This document shows positions 1 to 8,170 of a stretch of 64,000 nt of DNA, piece by piece. The position numbers and the translations under genes were made by a program. The notes under the pieces are model-generated. The model saw only the letters and a program-made list of their open reading frames with translations, was not told the origin of the DNA and did no database searches. Source of the stretch: Balneola sp. (GTDB taxonomy: Bacteria; Bacteroidota; Rhodothermia; Balneolales; Balneolaceae); NCBI GenBank assembly GCA_002694685.1, contig NZMW01000002.1:1-64000 (forward strand). The letters run 5' to 3'. Position 1 is the stretch's first letter. Each line of letters opens with the position of its first letter.

Positions 1-23
1 TAGTATAGTAACTAAGTAATGTT

Positions 24-227
24 TCATCTTCGCTCTACCCAAGTTGATCCACAATGGTCGCATTTATAAGAATACTTCCCTTTATTTGATTGCTGCAGTT
101 GCCCCATCCCCTCATTACATTTGAGGCAATCGCTAGTTTTTAGCTTTTGTTTCCTTTCATCTCCTATGCTGCCGGCAGCCCATAATCCATAAATGACTAT
201 TCCTCCAGCTACAATATAGTACCACAT
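24..227 (-). CDS. Small membrane-anchored zinc-ribbon protein
   Basis: A 67-residue protein of unknown function. Residues 1-22 are a hydrophobic helix. They are followed by a basic linker and two CxxC pairs (C34/C37 and C56/C59), which look like a zinc ribbon facing the cytoplasm. I chose the ATG at 227 because GGAG lies 6 nt before it; an upstream in-frame ATG at 239 overlaps that ribosome site and would add four residues. It is divergent from the XRE regulator at 306. Zinc binding is inferred from cysteine spacing only. Confidence 0.6.
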   Translation of the reverse strand: MWYYIVAGGIVIYGLWAAGSIGDERKQKLKTSDCLKCNEGMGQLQQSNKGKYSYKCDHCGSTWVERR

Positions 228-305
228 AATGGTCTCCATTTTATTTATTAATTAACCACCCTATAGTATGTTGTAATTAGGGTCATTGTCAAGCCATAAT
301 TGGCA

Positions 306-548
306 ATGCCAACAGACGAGCAAATATCCAGAGCAATCGCCCAAACGCTAAAGCATTTCAGGGCTGAAAAAAACTTATCTCAGATTGCACTTGCCGAGGA
401 AAGTGGTGTTCATAGGACAATGGTAGAAAAGATAGAATCACTGAAGCGTAGGCCAACTATGCATACTATTTACCGGTTATGTCATGCAATGAATGTGTCT
501 GTTGGAGATTTCTCCTCTAAGGTTGATGAGTTTATAGGTAGAGAATAA
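306..548 (+). CDS. XRE-family helix-turn-helix regulator
   Basis: An 80-residue single-domain DNA-binding protein. Residues about 10-70 form a Cro/C1-type helix-turn-helix, with the recognisable stretches NLSQIALAEESGVHRTMVEKIE and RRPTMHTIYRLCHAMNVS. Family members are usually repressors of their own or a neighbouring promoter. I prefer the ATG at 306 over the TTG two codons upstream; neither has a clear Shine-Dalgarno site. It diverges from the small zinc-ribbon gene, so the 228-305 gap is its likely target. No toxin partner sits next to it. Confidence 0.8.
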   Translation: MPTDEQISRAIAQTLKHFRAEKNLSQIALAEESGVHRTMVEKIESLKRRPTMHTIYRLCHAMNVSVGDFSSKVDEFIGRE

Positions 549-938
549 ATAGACTCAGTTATTAAACATCAACAGTGCTAAAGTGATGTAATTTTTGATT
601 TTAGTAGATTAGAATTAATTTAGTATTACTAATTCTTCTGGCCTACCTACATTTCAAAAAATTATTTATAGTTAGTTTAGCACTCTAGCACTCTAGCACT
701 TTTCTAATTCACAGTACAATTATGTGGTTTTTAAACTTTTTTTGTAAGGAGTTACTTTGAAATCGCTCTTACCTACTGACACCTTTAGTAATAATTACTC
801 CATGCAGCTAACCAATTCACATAATAATATTAGTAATCGATTATAGATTTTATGCGTAATTAAATTAATTTGTAACATTTAAGTCGTATGAGTATCCTGT
901 ATATGTTGCATTCGAAATTTTTCCTATAGAGAGACTGA
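549..938. other. Gene-poor gap with one weak small ORF
   Basis: No convincing gene. The stretch is AT-rich and holds an imperfect inverted repeat (AGAATTA/TAATTCT, 611-636) and an 8-bp tandem repeat (678-700). One weak candidate exists: a 29-codon plus-strand frame at 757-846, starting TTG after AAGGAG and encoding a protein that begins MKSLLPTDTF. It has no recognisable domain and may be chance. The rest should hold the promoter for the lipoprotein at 939. Confidence 0.4.
678..700. repeat. Short tandem repeat TAGCACTC
   Basis: Three near-complete head-to-tail copies of the 8-mer TAGCACTC (the last lacks its final base). The unit is too short and too few in number to be a CRISPR or iteron array. 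It sits in the gap between the XRE regulator and the lipoprotein gene. Confidence 0.7.
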
Positions 939-1892
939 ATGAAAAAATTTTTACTTGTTACTATTCTTGTTGCTTTTCTACTCCTTCAAGGCTGTGATTT
1001 GCTTGATGACAACAACCCCAAGCCTGAGATCCCTGGTAAAATTGTCTTTTCTACCAACGAAAAGACCAAAGAACCTCAAGTGTTCAAAATGAATACCGAT
1101 GGATCTGATTTAAAAAACCTCACCAATTTTGGGAAGTATTCAGCCTTTGACCCATCATGGAGTCCGGATGGGGCTAAAATCGTATTTACTACCACAAAAA
1201 AAGGAGCGGTGAGTTCTGATGCTATATTTATTATGAATGCTGATGGGTCCAATAAAAGACCTATGAAAAAAATTTCTAGTGATTTAGTCTACCTTGGAGG
1301 AAACCCAGTATGGAGTCCCAATGGATCTAAAATAGCTTTTGAAGATTGTGTAGCCTGTAGCGGTGGTGGTATAAATTATGAGATTTTTGTATATGATTTT
1401 GAAACCGACTCTGTAACGAGAATCACCAATAACTACTGGAAAGACAGACACCCATCATGGAGTCCGGATGGTTCAAAGTTGGCTTTCTCTACCGAAGTAG
1501 CATATGTTGATTCAGGGTTATCCGGTTTCAAACAAGATATTTATACTTTGGACCTGGAAAGCAGGGCGCTCGAAAGAATTACGGAATCAGGAAATGCGAC
1601 AGATCCAAACTGGAGCCCTGATGGTAGATTTATTACTTATCAAACAGCTGTGGGTGGTGTGCAAGCTTATCTGTACGATTATGAAACGAACGGCCATAAG
1701 TTACTTTTACCTGACTTTAAAACGTCAGGAGACGTGCAATGGAGTAATGATGGATCATTGATGCTTATTCAAGCATCGAAATATGAAAGGGCTACTGATC
1801 AAAGTAGATTTTATAAATTCACAGAAGGAAAGTACGAACTAATTCATATTGAACTTAAACCTGCTCGAGGAACCTTCAAATGGTTTAACTAA
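939..1892 (+). CDS. TolB-like beta-propeller lipoprotein
   Basis: A 317-residue exported lipoprotein. The signal peptide ends in a lipobox LLQGC with the cysteine at about residue 19, followed by Asp-Asp. Thereafter PD40/TolB-like blades repeat, each marked by a W-S-P-D/N-G-x-K/R motif (for example SWSPDGAKIVF and NWSPDGRFITY), giving about five blades. Such propellers bind partner proteins or sugars at the cell surface or periplasm; no catalytic site is visible. It precedes the metallopeptidase by about 130 nt on the same strand, but the gap contains a stem-loop, so co-transcription is uncertain. Confidence 0.75.
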   Translation: MKKFLLVTILVAFLLLQGCDLLDDNNPKPEIPGKIVFSTNEKTKEPQVFKMNTDGSDLKNLTNFGKYSAFDPSWSPDGAKIVFTTTKKGAVSSDAIFIMNADGSNKRPMKKISSDLVYLGGNPVWSPNGSKIAFEDCVACSGGGINYEIFVYDFETDSVTRITNNYWKDRHPSWSPDGSKLAFSTEVAYVDSGLSGFKQDIYTLDLESRALERITESGNATDPNWSPDGRFITYQTAVGGVQAYLYDYETNGHKLLLPDFKTSGDVQWSNDGSLMLIQASKYERATDQSRFYKFTEGKYELIHIELKPARGTFKWFN

Positions 1893-1956
1893 AAAAATAC
1901 CCCCCAAGACATCCATCGCTCCGACTAAAGAATGAAGGGTAATCCTGAAGGGGTTT

Positions 1957-1992
1957 GGTGTATCTGTAGTTCATTACAGAACTACGGAACAC
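1957..1992 (+). promoter_or_regulatory. Stem-loop in the leader of the metallopeptidase gene
   Basis: GTAGTT and AACTAC pair around an 8-nt loop, and the outer GGTGT and ACACC extend the stem. It lies about 30 nt before the ATG of the secreted peptidase. There is no following U-run, so an mRNA leader structure is more likely than a terminator. Function is not known. Confidence 0.35.
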
Positions 1993-2021
1993 CTCAATAA
2001 TAACCAAAAATGAGGTAAACA

Positions 2022-4289
2022 ATGAAATATCTAATCATAATATCAACCATCACCTTAGCACTTATTTTCAGTGCATATAGCGTAAATGGTCAAGAAATAA
2101 CTGAAAACAAGAAAGCTGCCTGGACTCAGTTCAAAGCTGAAGAGGGTACTGAATGGGAGGTTCGATGGAATAAACATGGAGAAGCACCCAGATCACTTTT
2201 TGCCGGTAAAAGTGTACGATTCCAAGGTACCCCAGAGGCAATAGCAAGACAGTTTCTTGCTAAACATAAGGAGTTATTCTCATTTGAGAATGATTTAAAA
2301 ACTCTTAAATACCGAGAAACTAAATCCCGCAAAGGAACAAGCACGGTAATTCTTGACCAAGTGTATAAAGGTTTACCTGTTTATGGTGCAGAGTATAGAG
2401 TTCATATACTTTCTGATGGCAGTATCAATCTTGTAACTGGACATTACTATCCTAATATATCATTATCTAAATCTACAAGTATTAGTGAAATTGAAGCGAG
2501 TACCATTGCAGTAGAACATCTGGCAGAAGAATCCAACGCCTTAGAATCCTCAAACGAAGAGCTGGTCGTTTTCGTGAAAGATGAACATACGTTCCATTTG
2601 TCTTATAAATTTGATGTTCACTCCAACAACAAAAGAATATTCTGGAATGTCTTTGTAGATGCTAAATCAGGAGAAGTTTTAAAAGCTAATAACCTTAATG
2701 TTGGAATGGGTGGGGCAGAACCGCCAAATCTGCAAAGAAAATTATCTCCAAAATTCAATGGCAATCAAAAAGAAAATGCTAATAAAGCCTCTTTAGCAAC
2801 TGGTCTCGGTAATGTTTTTGCGACACATCCGGGTTTAAACTCTAATCTAACTTCCGGATACCTTTGGAATTTAAACAGCCCTACAAAACTTAATGGTACT
2901 TATCTTAAAGTTGGATATTTTGACGACCAATTTAAAGATATAGGTGCAAGTTATTACTTTAATTATTCCGAAACTGATGATGAGTTAGATGAAGTTATGG
3001 CTTACCATCATTCTGAAAACTTCAGAAGAAATTATATTAGTAACATCGATTCTGATGTGGCAAATCAGATGCCAAAAACTGTAATTAATGTTCGTGCTGG
3101 TTCATGTAGCGCTTTTTATTATCCTGGTCCCAAGAAAATAACACTTGGTACAAATGGTTACGTTGATAATGATAATTGTAATAAAGCTTCTCGTGAGGAT
3201 AAAGTTATAATGCATGAATACATGCACGCTGTAACACACAAACTTAATGGGTCATTAGTTAACATTAGTTCAGATACAGAGAGAGCTTTGATAGAAGGTT
3301 TAGCTGATTATTTCCCTGGCTCATATACTGATAGACCTGAACTTGGTGATTACATGTTTGCCAATCATGATTCTGACTATAGAGGAAGAAGGGAAATGGA
3401 TGATCCAGATTATGATGTTTTTGGAGATATAGAGTATGACGTAAATGGTGATTTCGAAGAAGTTTATATTGTCGGAGAGTTTTTCTCATCTATCTTATGG
3501 GACATCCGTAGTGATGCTTCTAATAGTGACGACATCGATGAAGTGATTTTCTATTCAATTGAAACAGTTAATAATGACCCTGACTTTTTAGATTTCAGGA
3601 ATGTCATGATTGCTAAAGACCAAGCAATGAATAGTGGAGCAAATTGGAAAATGATACAAAATCGATTTGCAGATAAAGGGGTTGGAATGCATGCTCCCTT
3701 AGATGTTGATATAACTGGCCCCTCATCAATTACTTCAGGTGTAAATGCTACGTGGACTGCAAGTTCTTCAGATGGGCAATCTCCTCTACAATATGAATGG
3801 AAAAAGATACCCTTTGGTGGAGGAAGTGGAACAGTTGTTGGTACTGGTTCTTCGTATACAGGTACAAATACAAGTGATTTCTACATTCAGGCTACAATCA
3901 CAGATTCAAGAACTCATGAGGGTTATTTGAAGAACTATATTACAGTTACAGGTGGTGGCTGCCAACCAGGATTTCCTTGCAAACCAATAGCTCCGGGAAC
4001 AGAACAACCGGAAAGTTTTAGCTTAGAGCAAAACTACCCGAATCCATTTAACCCTTCAACTGAAATTACCTATGCACTACCTGAAGCAGCAGAGGTTGTC
4101 TTGAAGGTATATAATATCATGGGGCAGGAAGTAGCAACACTTATTAATAATAACATGAGTGCTGGCTTCCATAGCATAACCTTTGATGCTAATACCCTGC
4201 CAAGTGGTGTTTACATAGCCCGAATGGATGCAGTTGGGCAATCAGGAACAACATTTACCAAAGAGCTAAAAATGCAGCTCATTAAGTAA
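2022..4289 (+). CDS. Secreted M4/M36-type metallopeptidase with T9SS sorting domain
   Basis: A 755-residue secreted zinc peptidase. It has a signal peptide (1-23), then an FTP-type inhibitory propeptide (about 40-230) as in thermolysin and fungalysin zymogens. The catalytic domain carries HEYMH at 398-402, with the third-ligand motif EGLADY downstream. An Ig/PKD-like beta domain follows (about 565-645). The last about 85 residues are a type A T9SS sorting domain with [11 protein letters not shown] and the usual GVYIARM strand. It should therefore be exported, matured and attached to or released from the outer membrane by the type IX system. The start has GAGG 8 nt upstream. A strong terminator follows. 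Confidence 0.9.
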   Translation: MKYLIIISTITLALIFSAYSVNGQEITENKKAAWTQFKAEEGTEWEVRWNKHGEAPRSLFAGKSVRFQGTPEAIARQFLAKHKELFSFENDLKTLKYRETKSRKGTSTVILDQVYKGLPVYGAEYRVHILSDGSINLVTGHYYPNISLSKSTSISEIEASTIAVEHLAEESNALESSNEELVVFVKDEHTFHLSYKFDVHSNNKRIFWNVFVDAKSGEVLKANNLNVGMGGAEPPNLQRKLSPKFNGNQKENANKASLATGLGNVFATHPGLNSNLTSGYLWNLNSPTKLNGTYLKVGYFDDQFKDIGASYYFNYSETDDELDEVMAYHHSENFRRNYISNIDSDVANQMPKTVINVRAGSCSAFYYPGPKKITLGTNGYVDNDNCNKASREDKVIMHEYMHAVTHKLNGSLVNISSDTERALIEGLADYFPGSYTDRPELGDYMFANHDSDYRGRREMDDPDYDVFGDIEYDVNGDFEEVYIVGEFFSSILWDIRSDASNSDDIDEVIFYSIETVNNDPDFLDFRNVMIAKDQAMNSGANWKMIQNRFADKGVGMHAPLDVDITGPSSITSGVNATWTASSSDGQSPLQYEWKKIPFGGGSGTVVGTGSSYTGTNTSDFYIQATITDSRTHEGYLKNYITVTGGGCQPGFPCKPIAPGTEQPESFSLEQNYPNPFNPSTEITYALPEAAEVVLKVYNIMGQEVATLINNNMSAGFHSITFDANTLPSGVYIARMDAVGQSGTTFTKELKMQLIK

Positions 4290-4311
4290 ACCTAAAGCTG
4301 TCTCATATTAT

Positions 4312-4344
4312 AAAGCCCGCTTGGTTTTCCAAGCGGGCTTTTTT
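4312..4344 (+). terminator. Rho-independent terminator after the metallopeptidase
   Basis: AAAGCCCGCTTGG pairs with CCAAGCGGGCTTT across a short TTTT loop and is followed by a T-run. It lies 23 nt past the stop codon. Confidence 0.9.
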
Positions 4345-4570
4345 AATGTAGGAGATTTATGCGCTTTAGCCTTAGGATTAGTGCTTAAGTGATAAAGAAG
4401 TTGGTTAATTATATTCACTATCTGTTGTGATATTCACGATATCTCGTACTAGTAGATTTGAATATCGAAAGCTACAACACTTCAGCACTACCCTTCCTCT
4501 GTCCCTTTCTTTTTTGCCTTAGTGTATTCTCCGAAAAGAGTAAACAGGGTGATTAGGTATTATAATTCTA

Positions 4571-5833
4571 TTAAACAAGCTTTTTTGTTTTACCAGTCAA
4601 TCCTTTTTTTCTATTAATTAACTCTTCTAAAGCTCTCTGATCAATTATTTCAACCTCAGTCGAATCCTTAAGCTCCAACATTTTCTCCCAATCATCTTGG
4701 CCGTTTATATTATGCTTTGGAAATATCACTAGGTTTGTATGTCCCTTATCTATTGAGCTTGGATATATTGTGGCATCAATTTTCTTATCATCATCAATTA
4801 GTAGTACCTGAGCAAAAAACTCAGATACTATCTGAGAGGGTACATAATCGATGTGTTCTCTTCCATCCTTTGTAACGGGAGTTGATATTGCTTCTACAAA
4901 TGACTTAAGAAATATCAGTGCATTAAGTTTAGAGCTTTTATCATTTTCAAATATTGATGGCAATGGCGGTAAATCGGTTAAATCAACTACAATCATTGGT
5001 TCTCTTAATTCAAATTTACCTACCACATAAGTAGATGGAGTAGTGTCATTCATTTCAAGAATTGCAGTCGTTTCATTATTCGAAAAGTAACCATAGCTAA
5101 TACCAGCCGGGTTCATTCTGCCTGCTGTTGCTAGATTTCGAGGTGGAGGGCCAATATCAGTGAATTTTGATAGGTCATAATCACCTTCCTTCTTTCTTAC
5201 TCTATAAAAAGTTGTATTAGCTGGTAATTCTTTCCAAAGAGATAACTCGACTATTATTTCACCAATCCTATTTAAAACTTGCTTAGGTGTATATGTCGGT
5301 CTATAGGTTACATCGTTATCCTTCTCTTGTTTTTTCTGAAAAATAAAATACCTGCTTATATGCTTTGCACTTTCAGTAAAATTACTCCATGAATAACTTA
5401 GAACTTCATGTTCATGCTCCCCAAGCCAAGAACCATCTACTGCGGGAACCCACGCATCATTTGTAAATGAGTTGCAAATATCGTCCATTAGCTCCTCATC
5501 AACAGATAATCCAAGTGTCAGAAGTGCCTCGTAAGTATCAGTAATTCTATCCTCCATTACCCATGCTCCCGAATCACGTGGCAAGCCAGCTTCTCCCGGT
5601 TCTCCAAAATAATTAAACATAGCGCCTGCAATACTTGGCATAACATCTGCAAGGGCAGCTACCATGGCACCTTCAATTCTGTTATCACAATATGAACAAT
5701 ATTCACTTGTTGCTTTTTCTCCTACAACTTTACTTAGAAATTCATCCTCTATACAACTTTCGCACACAAAAGTATCTGGCTCATTCCAACCACGCTCCAT
5801 ACTTTCTATCCAATTTTGCTTCACAAATCCCAT
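4571..5833 (-). CDS. RES-domain protein with HEPN-associated N-terminal domain
   Basis: A 420-residue cytoplasmic protein. The N-terminal about 65 residues carry two CxxC pairs (CESC and CSYC), a probable zinc ribbon. They are followed by a helical HEPN/RES-associated region up to about 190. The C-terminal half is a RES domain: FYRVR near 210, the segment RMNPAGISYGYFS near 240, AILEM after it, and the closing YVPSQIVSEFFAQ. RES proteins of MbcT type cleave or phosphorolyse NAD+ as toxins; the Arg/Tyr/Glu set looks retained, so activity is plausible. It lies 35 nt downstream of an unknown 148-residue gene on the same strand. No Xre/DUF2384 antitoxin is adjacent. The region is AT-rich, suggesting acquisition. 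Confidence 0.75.
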   Translation of the reverse strand: MGFVKQNWIESMERGWNEPDTFVCESCIEDEFLSKVVGEKATSEYCSYCDNRIEGAMVAALADVMPSIAGAMFNYFGEPGEAGLPRDSGAWVMEDRITDTYEALLTLGLSVDEELMDDICNSFTNDAWVPAVDGSWLGEHEHEVLSYSWSNFTESAKHISRYFIFQKKQEKDNDVTYRPTYTPKQVLNRIGEIIVELSLWKELPANTTFYRVRKKEGDYDLSKFTDIGPPPRNLATAGRMNPAGISYGYFSNNETTAILEMNDTTPSTYVVGKFELREPMIVVDLTDLPPLPSIFENDKSSKLNALIFLKSFVEAISTPVTKDGREHIDYVPSQIVSEFFAQVLLIDDDKKIDATIYPSSIDKGHTNLVIFPKHNINGQDDWEKMLELKDSTEVEIIDQRALEELINRKKGLTGKTKKLV

Positions 5834-5868
5834 ATCAATCTATTGTTTTGTATCGTTATAGAACTATT

Positions 5869-6315
5869 TTAGTTATTTATTACTTCAGCAATAAATTGTA
5901 AGTCATCTTCATCAAAATAGCCCCACTCTCCTGTTACCATTTGTTTCGAAAATTTCTTTTTGGCAATTACCTTCTCATATTTTTCAGATATAAAATCAAT
6001 CACTTCTTGAAAAGAATTAAGTTTAATGAGCTCTTCTTCATTATACCTAAGTGACCCATCTCCTTTCATTTTAGATACGAAGGGATTAGTATACTTGTCT
6101 GGAATTGATAGGACATATTCATCAAGATCCTCACACCTTTGTAGTATTATGTTGAATTCGTATTCTGAATCTTTAATCTCAGTTAATAATTCTTGAATAG
6201 TTAGATCAATTTCGACTCCTAAAACAAATGGTATAGTTAATCCATATCCTTTTGGTTTACGCTCTTGGCACCAAGTAACAATTAGCTTATACCAAGTTGG
6301 TTTAATTTTTGACAT
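5869..6315 (-). CDS. Unknown 148-residue protein upstream of the RES gene
   Basis: I do not recognise this family. The product is soluble, charged and without a signal peptide or clear motif. The C-terminus is acidic (EWGYFDEDDLQF). It is encoded immediately upstream of, and co-oriented with, the RES-domain gene, so the two probably share a transcript. By position it could be an antitoxin, a sensor or an immunity partner, but nothing in the sequence proves this. Composition is as AT-rich as the RES gene and unlike the housekeeping genes to the right. Confidence 0.6.
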   Translation of the reverse strand: MSKIKPTWYKLIVTWCQERKPKGYGLTIPFVLGVEIDLTIQELLTEIKDSEYEFNIILQRCEDLDEYVLSIPDKYTNPFVSKMKGDGSLRYNEEELIKLNSFQEVIDFISEKYEKVIAKKKFSKQMVTGEWGYFDEDDLQFIAEVINN

Positions 6316-6482
6316 GAATCGTATTATGATTTAAAACTGAGCTTAATTCAAAAACTCTATTAAAATTGATTTAGTCAACTCGGAAGTTATTAAAAGGCAC
6401 TATAGTCTTCATTATTTAATAATCAGACTTCGAAAGTTCTACACTTAATCTAAAAGAGAAGGCAAGCCTCCTCCCTTGAAGC

Positions 6483-6986
6483 CTAAGCTCCATTTAATGC
6501 ATACTCCTCTGGCTGCTTATAGTCGGGCCGGTTAATTACCCGCTCATAATTTCCAGATGGAATTAGTGCATCTTTCACAACTCTACCACTGCCGTCTTTA
6601 AAAGGAAGTAGAGATTCGATATTAGCATACGTCCGGTCTTCCGTTTCATTATGGACAACCAGAATATTACAGCTTATCCCAATATGCGCCTCCAGATCTA
6701 TCCCTTCCAGTAACTCCTGTGAACGAAACTTCTTTCCAAGGAGCCGTTCCAGGTCTTTGCGAAGATTACTCTTATCATGCAAGCTCCATGTGTAGCGCTT
6801 GGCAAGAATAAACGGCTTGTCATCCTCATCTTTCTGCTGAGTCTCAAGGACAAGCGATAGGCGATGTTTTTTTCCCCACGGGCTTTCTTGCTCGCCCAGA
6901 TCAACAGCGTCGACGAGTACGGCTGGGTGTAATCCCTCCGGACAGAGAGGGTATTCGGATGGGTCTTCTTTTACGATAAGTGGCAT
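6483..6986 (-). CDS. Phage-type accessory protein (DUF669-like) next to YqaJ nuclease
   Basis: A 167-residue soluble protein. The start at 6986 is fixed by an AAAGGAGG ribosome site; the frame stays open further upstream but would run into the nuclease gene. The body (GLHPAVLVDAVDLGEQESPWG, then a beta-rich core) resembles proteins found beside YqaJ-type nucleases in phages, which bind single-stranded DNA or assist annealing. That assignment rests mostly on context. It starts 15 nt after the nuclease stop, so the pair is an operon. It is the last gene of the minus-strand block. Confidence 0.6.
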   Translation of the reverse strand: MPLIVKEDPSEYPLCPEGLHPAVLVDAVDLGEQESPWGKKHRLSLVLETQQKDEDDKPFILAKRYTWSLHDKSNLRKDLERLLGKKFRSQELLEGIDLEAHIGISCNILVVHNETEDRTYANIESLLPFKDGSGRVVKDALIPSGNYERVINRPDYKQPEEYALNGA

Positions 6987-7000
6987 GTTAGCCTCCTTTA

Positions 7001-7930
7001 TTATTTGACGGTGAACCGTCGGGTTGTGGTTGATTTTGTGTACTGGCGATAGAGCTTGGGGCGCGCCTCCCGGAATGATTTCGTGTCGAGCCGGTTCTGG
7101 CTCGAACTTTTCCAACTGATTAGGTCTTTGCCAGCCAGCACCATACGTTCGGCGTCGCCAAGGCGAACCTTCAGTTTGGTTTTTAGGTCTTCTTCCATAG
7201 CCTCAAGATCCGACTTACGCTCACGAACCTTTACCAGTTCCTGGTAGAGGCTATAGCCCGCAGGGGTGACTTCCATGGTTTTTCCATCCGAGGAGTCTGG
7301 GTATAGGATGAGGGCGTCTTCCCCGTTTATTGGATCGGGCCGCTTACCGCCAACCATGTGAGTCTGCCACCATTGGATAAGGGTATTCATGTTATTAATG
7401 ATGAGATCATCATCGCGTTCGATTATAACCGGATCATGGAACCGGCAAGTGTCTCGTTCGTAAGCCAAAATTATCCCGATATCATATCCTGTGATACCCA
7501 GATAATGTTGGACCTGAAGTATCCAACTTTTTGGAGACTCGCCATCCAGAGCTTTCAGGCGATGGCTTGTGGTCGTTTTAAGCTCGAGTACTGCTGTAGA
7601 TTCCAGCTTGTCGCCGGCTAAGACCTGACGGTCGATGTTAGCACGCAGGAAGTCATGTTCAGAGTGGACAAAGGTTTTATTCACCTGCCGGGTTTTAAAG
7701 CCCGTCACGTCCTCAAAATGCATGGCCAGTATGGACTCGAAGAAATGGCCGAATTTTAGGATGGGGGTATTTTCAATGGGAGGCAACAAGCCTTGCTTGC
7801 GCATCCAAAGTTGCAGGGGCGTTGAGTAGGGATTCTCCCCAAGGATCGTCCCGACGTCACTGCCTCCGAGATATTGCGACCGCTCTGACACCCATTGTTC
7901 GGATGGGAGCTCTGATTCTAATGATTTCAT
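7001..7930 (-). CDS. YqaJ-family phage-type nuclease (recombination exonuclease)
   Basis: A 309-residue nuclease of the lambda-exonuclease/YqaJ fold. Visible motifs are LGGSDVGTILGENPY near residue 25, GHFFESILA near 65 (first acidic ligand), IDRQVLAG, AVLELKTT (the E-x-K catalytic pair) and WILQVQHYL (the QxxxY helix). Such enzymes resect double-stranded ends for single-strand annealing recombination in phages and integrative elements. I start it at the ATG at 7930 (MKSLESELP); the frame is open 46 codons further, but that part overlaps a well-supported small ORF and a terminator and is not family-like. The ribosome site is weak. Confidence 0.8.
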   Translation of the reverse strand: MKSLESELPSEQWVSERSQYLGGSDVGTILGENPYSTPLQLWMRKQGLLPPIENTPILKFGHFFESILAMHFEDVTGFKTRQVNKTFVHSEHDFLRANIDRQVLAGDKLESTAVLELKTTTSHRLKALDGESPKSWILQVQHYLGITGYDIGIILAYERDTCRFHDPVIIERDDDLIINNMNTLIQWWQTHMVGGKRPDPINGEDALILYPDSSDGKTMEVTPAGYSLYQELVKVRERKSDLEAMEEDLKTKLKVRLGDAERMVLAGKDLISWKSSSQNRLDTKSFREARPKLYRQYTKSTTTRRFTVK

Positions 7931-7958
7931 AAGGGTAGGGTTTAAAGGTTCGTAGTTA

Positions 7959-7991
7959 TAAAAAAAGCCCACTGAGTTATTCAGCAGGCTT
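7959..7991 (-). terminator. Rho-independent terminator inside the phage-type operon
   Basis: On the minus strand AAGCC and GGCTT pair, with CTGA/TCAG further in, and a run of seven to eight T follows. It overlaps the last codons of the 43-residue ORF and ends only 29 nt before the ATG of the YqaJ nuclease. It would separate the DUF932 part of the operon from the nuclease part unless read through. Confidence 0.7.
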
Positions 7992-8108
7992 ATTGTGGTT
8001 TTGGTTTTCTTCGTCCTCCGGTTTGGGAATTTTTCCAAGCAGGAGCACACGCAGGGTTTGCTTAACAAACTCTGCGGCGGCTTCTATAAAGTCGTTAGTT
8101 ACACTCAT
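7977..8108 (-). CDS. Small ORF, 43 residues, coupled downstream of a tiny ORF
   Basis: Encodes a 43-residue protein starting MSVTNDFIEAAAEFVKQTL, with an amphipathic helix and an acidic/Asn-rich tail. It is preceded by CGGAGGT at good spacing, one of the best ribosome sites in the region. Its ATG overlaps the stop of the 21-codon ORF upstream (ATGA), so translation is probably coupled. I recognise no family. Its 3' end overlaps a terminator stem. Position suggests a small accessory protein of the replication/recombination block. Confidence 0.6.
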   Translation of the reverse strand: MSVTNDFIEAAAEFVKQTLRVLLLGKIPKPEDEENQNHNKPAE

Positions 8109-8170
8109 TGCTTTTTACCTCCGGTGATAATGATGATCACAATCTTGATGATCAGTTTAGGTAGGCTCAT
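8105..8170 (-). CDS. Tiny hydrophobic ORF, 21 residues, coupled on both sides
   Basis: Encodes MSLPKLIIKIVIIIITGGKK plus a final Gln: a positively charged start, an Ile/Val-rich core long enough for a short membrane helix, and a basic tail. Its ATG overlaps the stop of the DUF932 gene (ATGA) and its own stop overlaps the next ATG (again ATGA). It may be a real micro-protein, or a leader that couples translation and carries the ribosome site of the next ORF. No homologue is known to me. Confidence 0.45.
   Translation of the reverse strand: MSLPKLIIKIVIIIITGGKKQ

Noticed and set aside
678-700. CRISPR or iteron array
   Set aside because: Only three copies of an 8-mer with no spacers.
6987-7115. 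43-codon extension of the 6483-6986 gene
   Set aside because: It overlaps the coding end of the YqaJ gene, while an AAAGGAGG site marks the ATG at 6986.
7931-8068. N-terminal extension of the YqaJ nuclease to an ATG at 8068
   Set aside because: It overlaps the better supported 43-codon ORF and a terminator, and the sequence (MLSKPCVCSCLEK) is not family-like.
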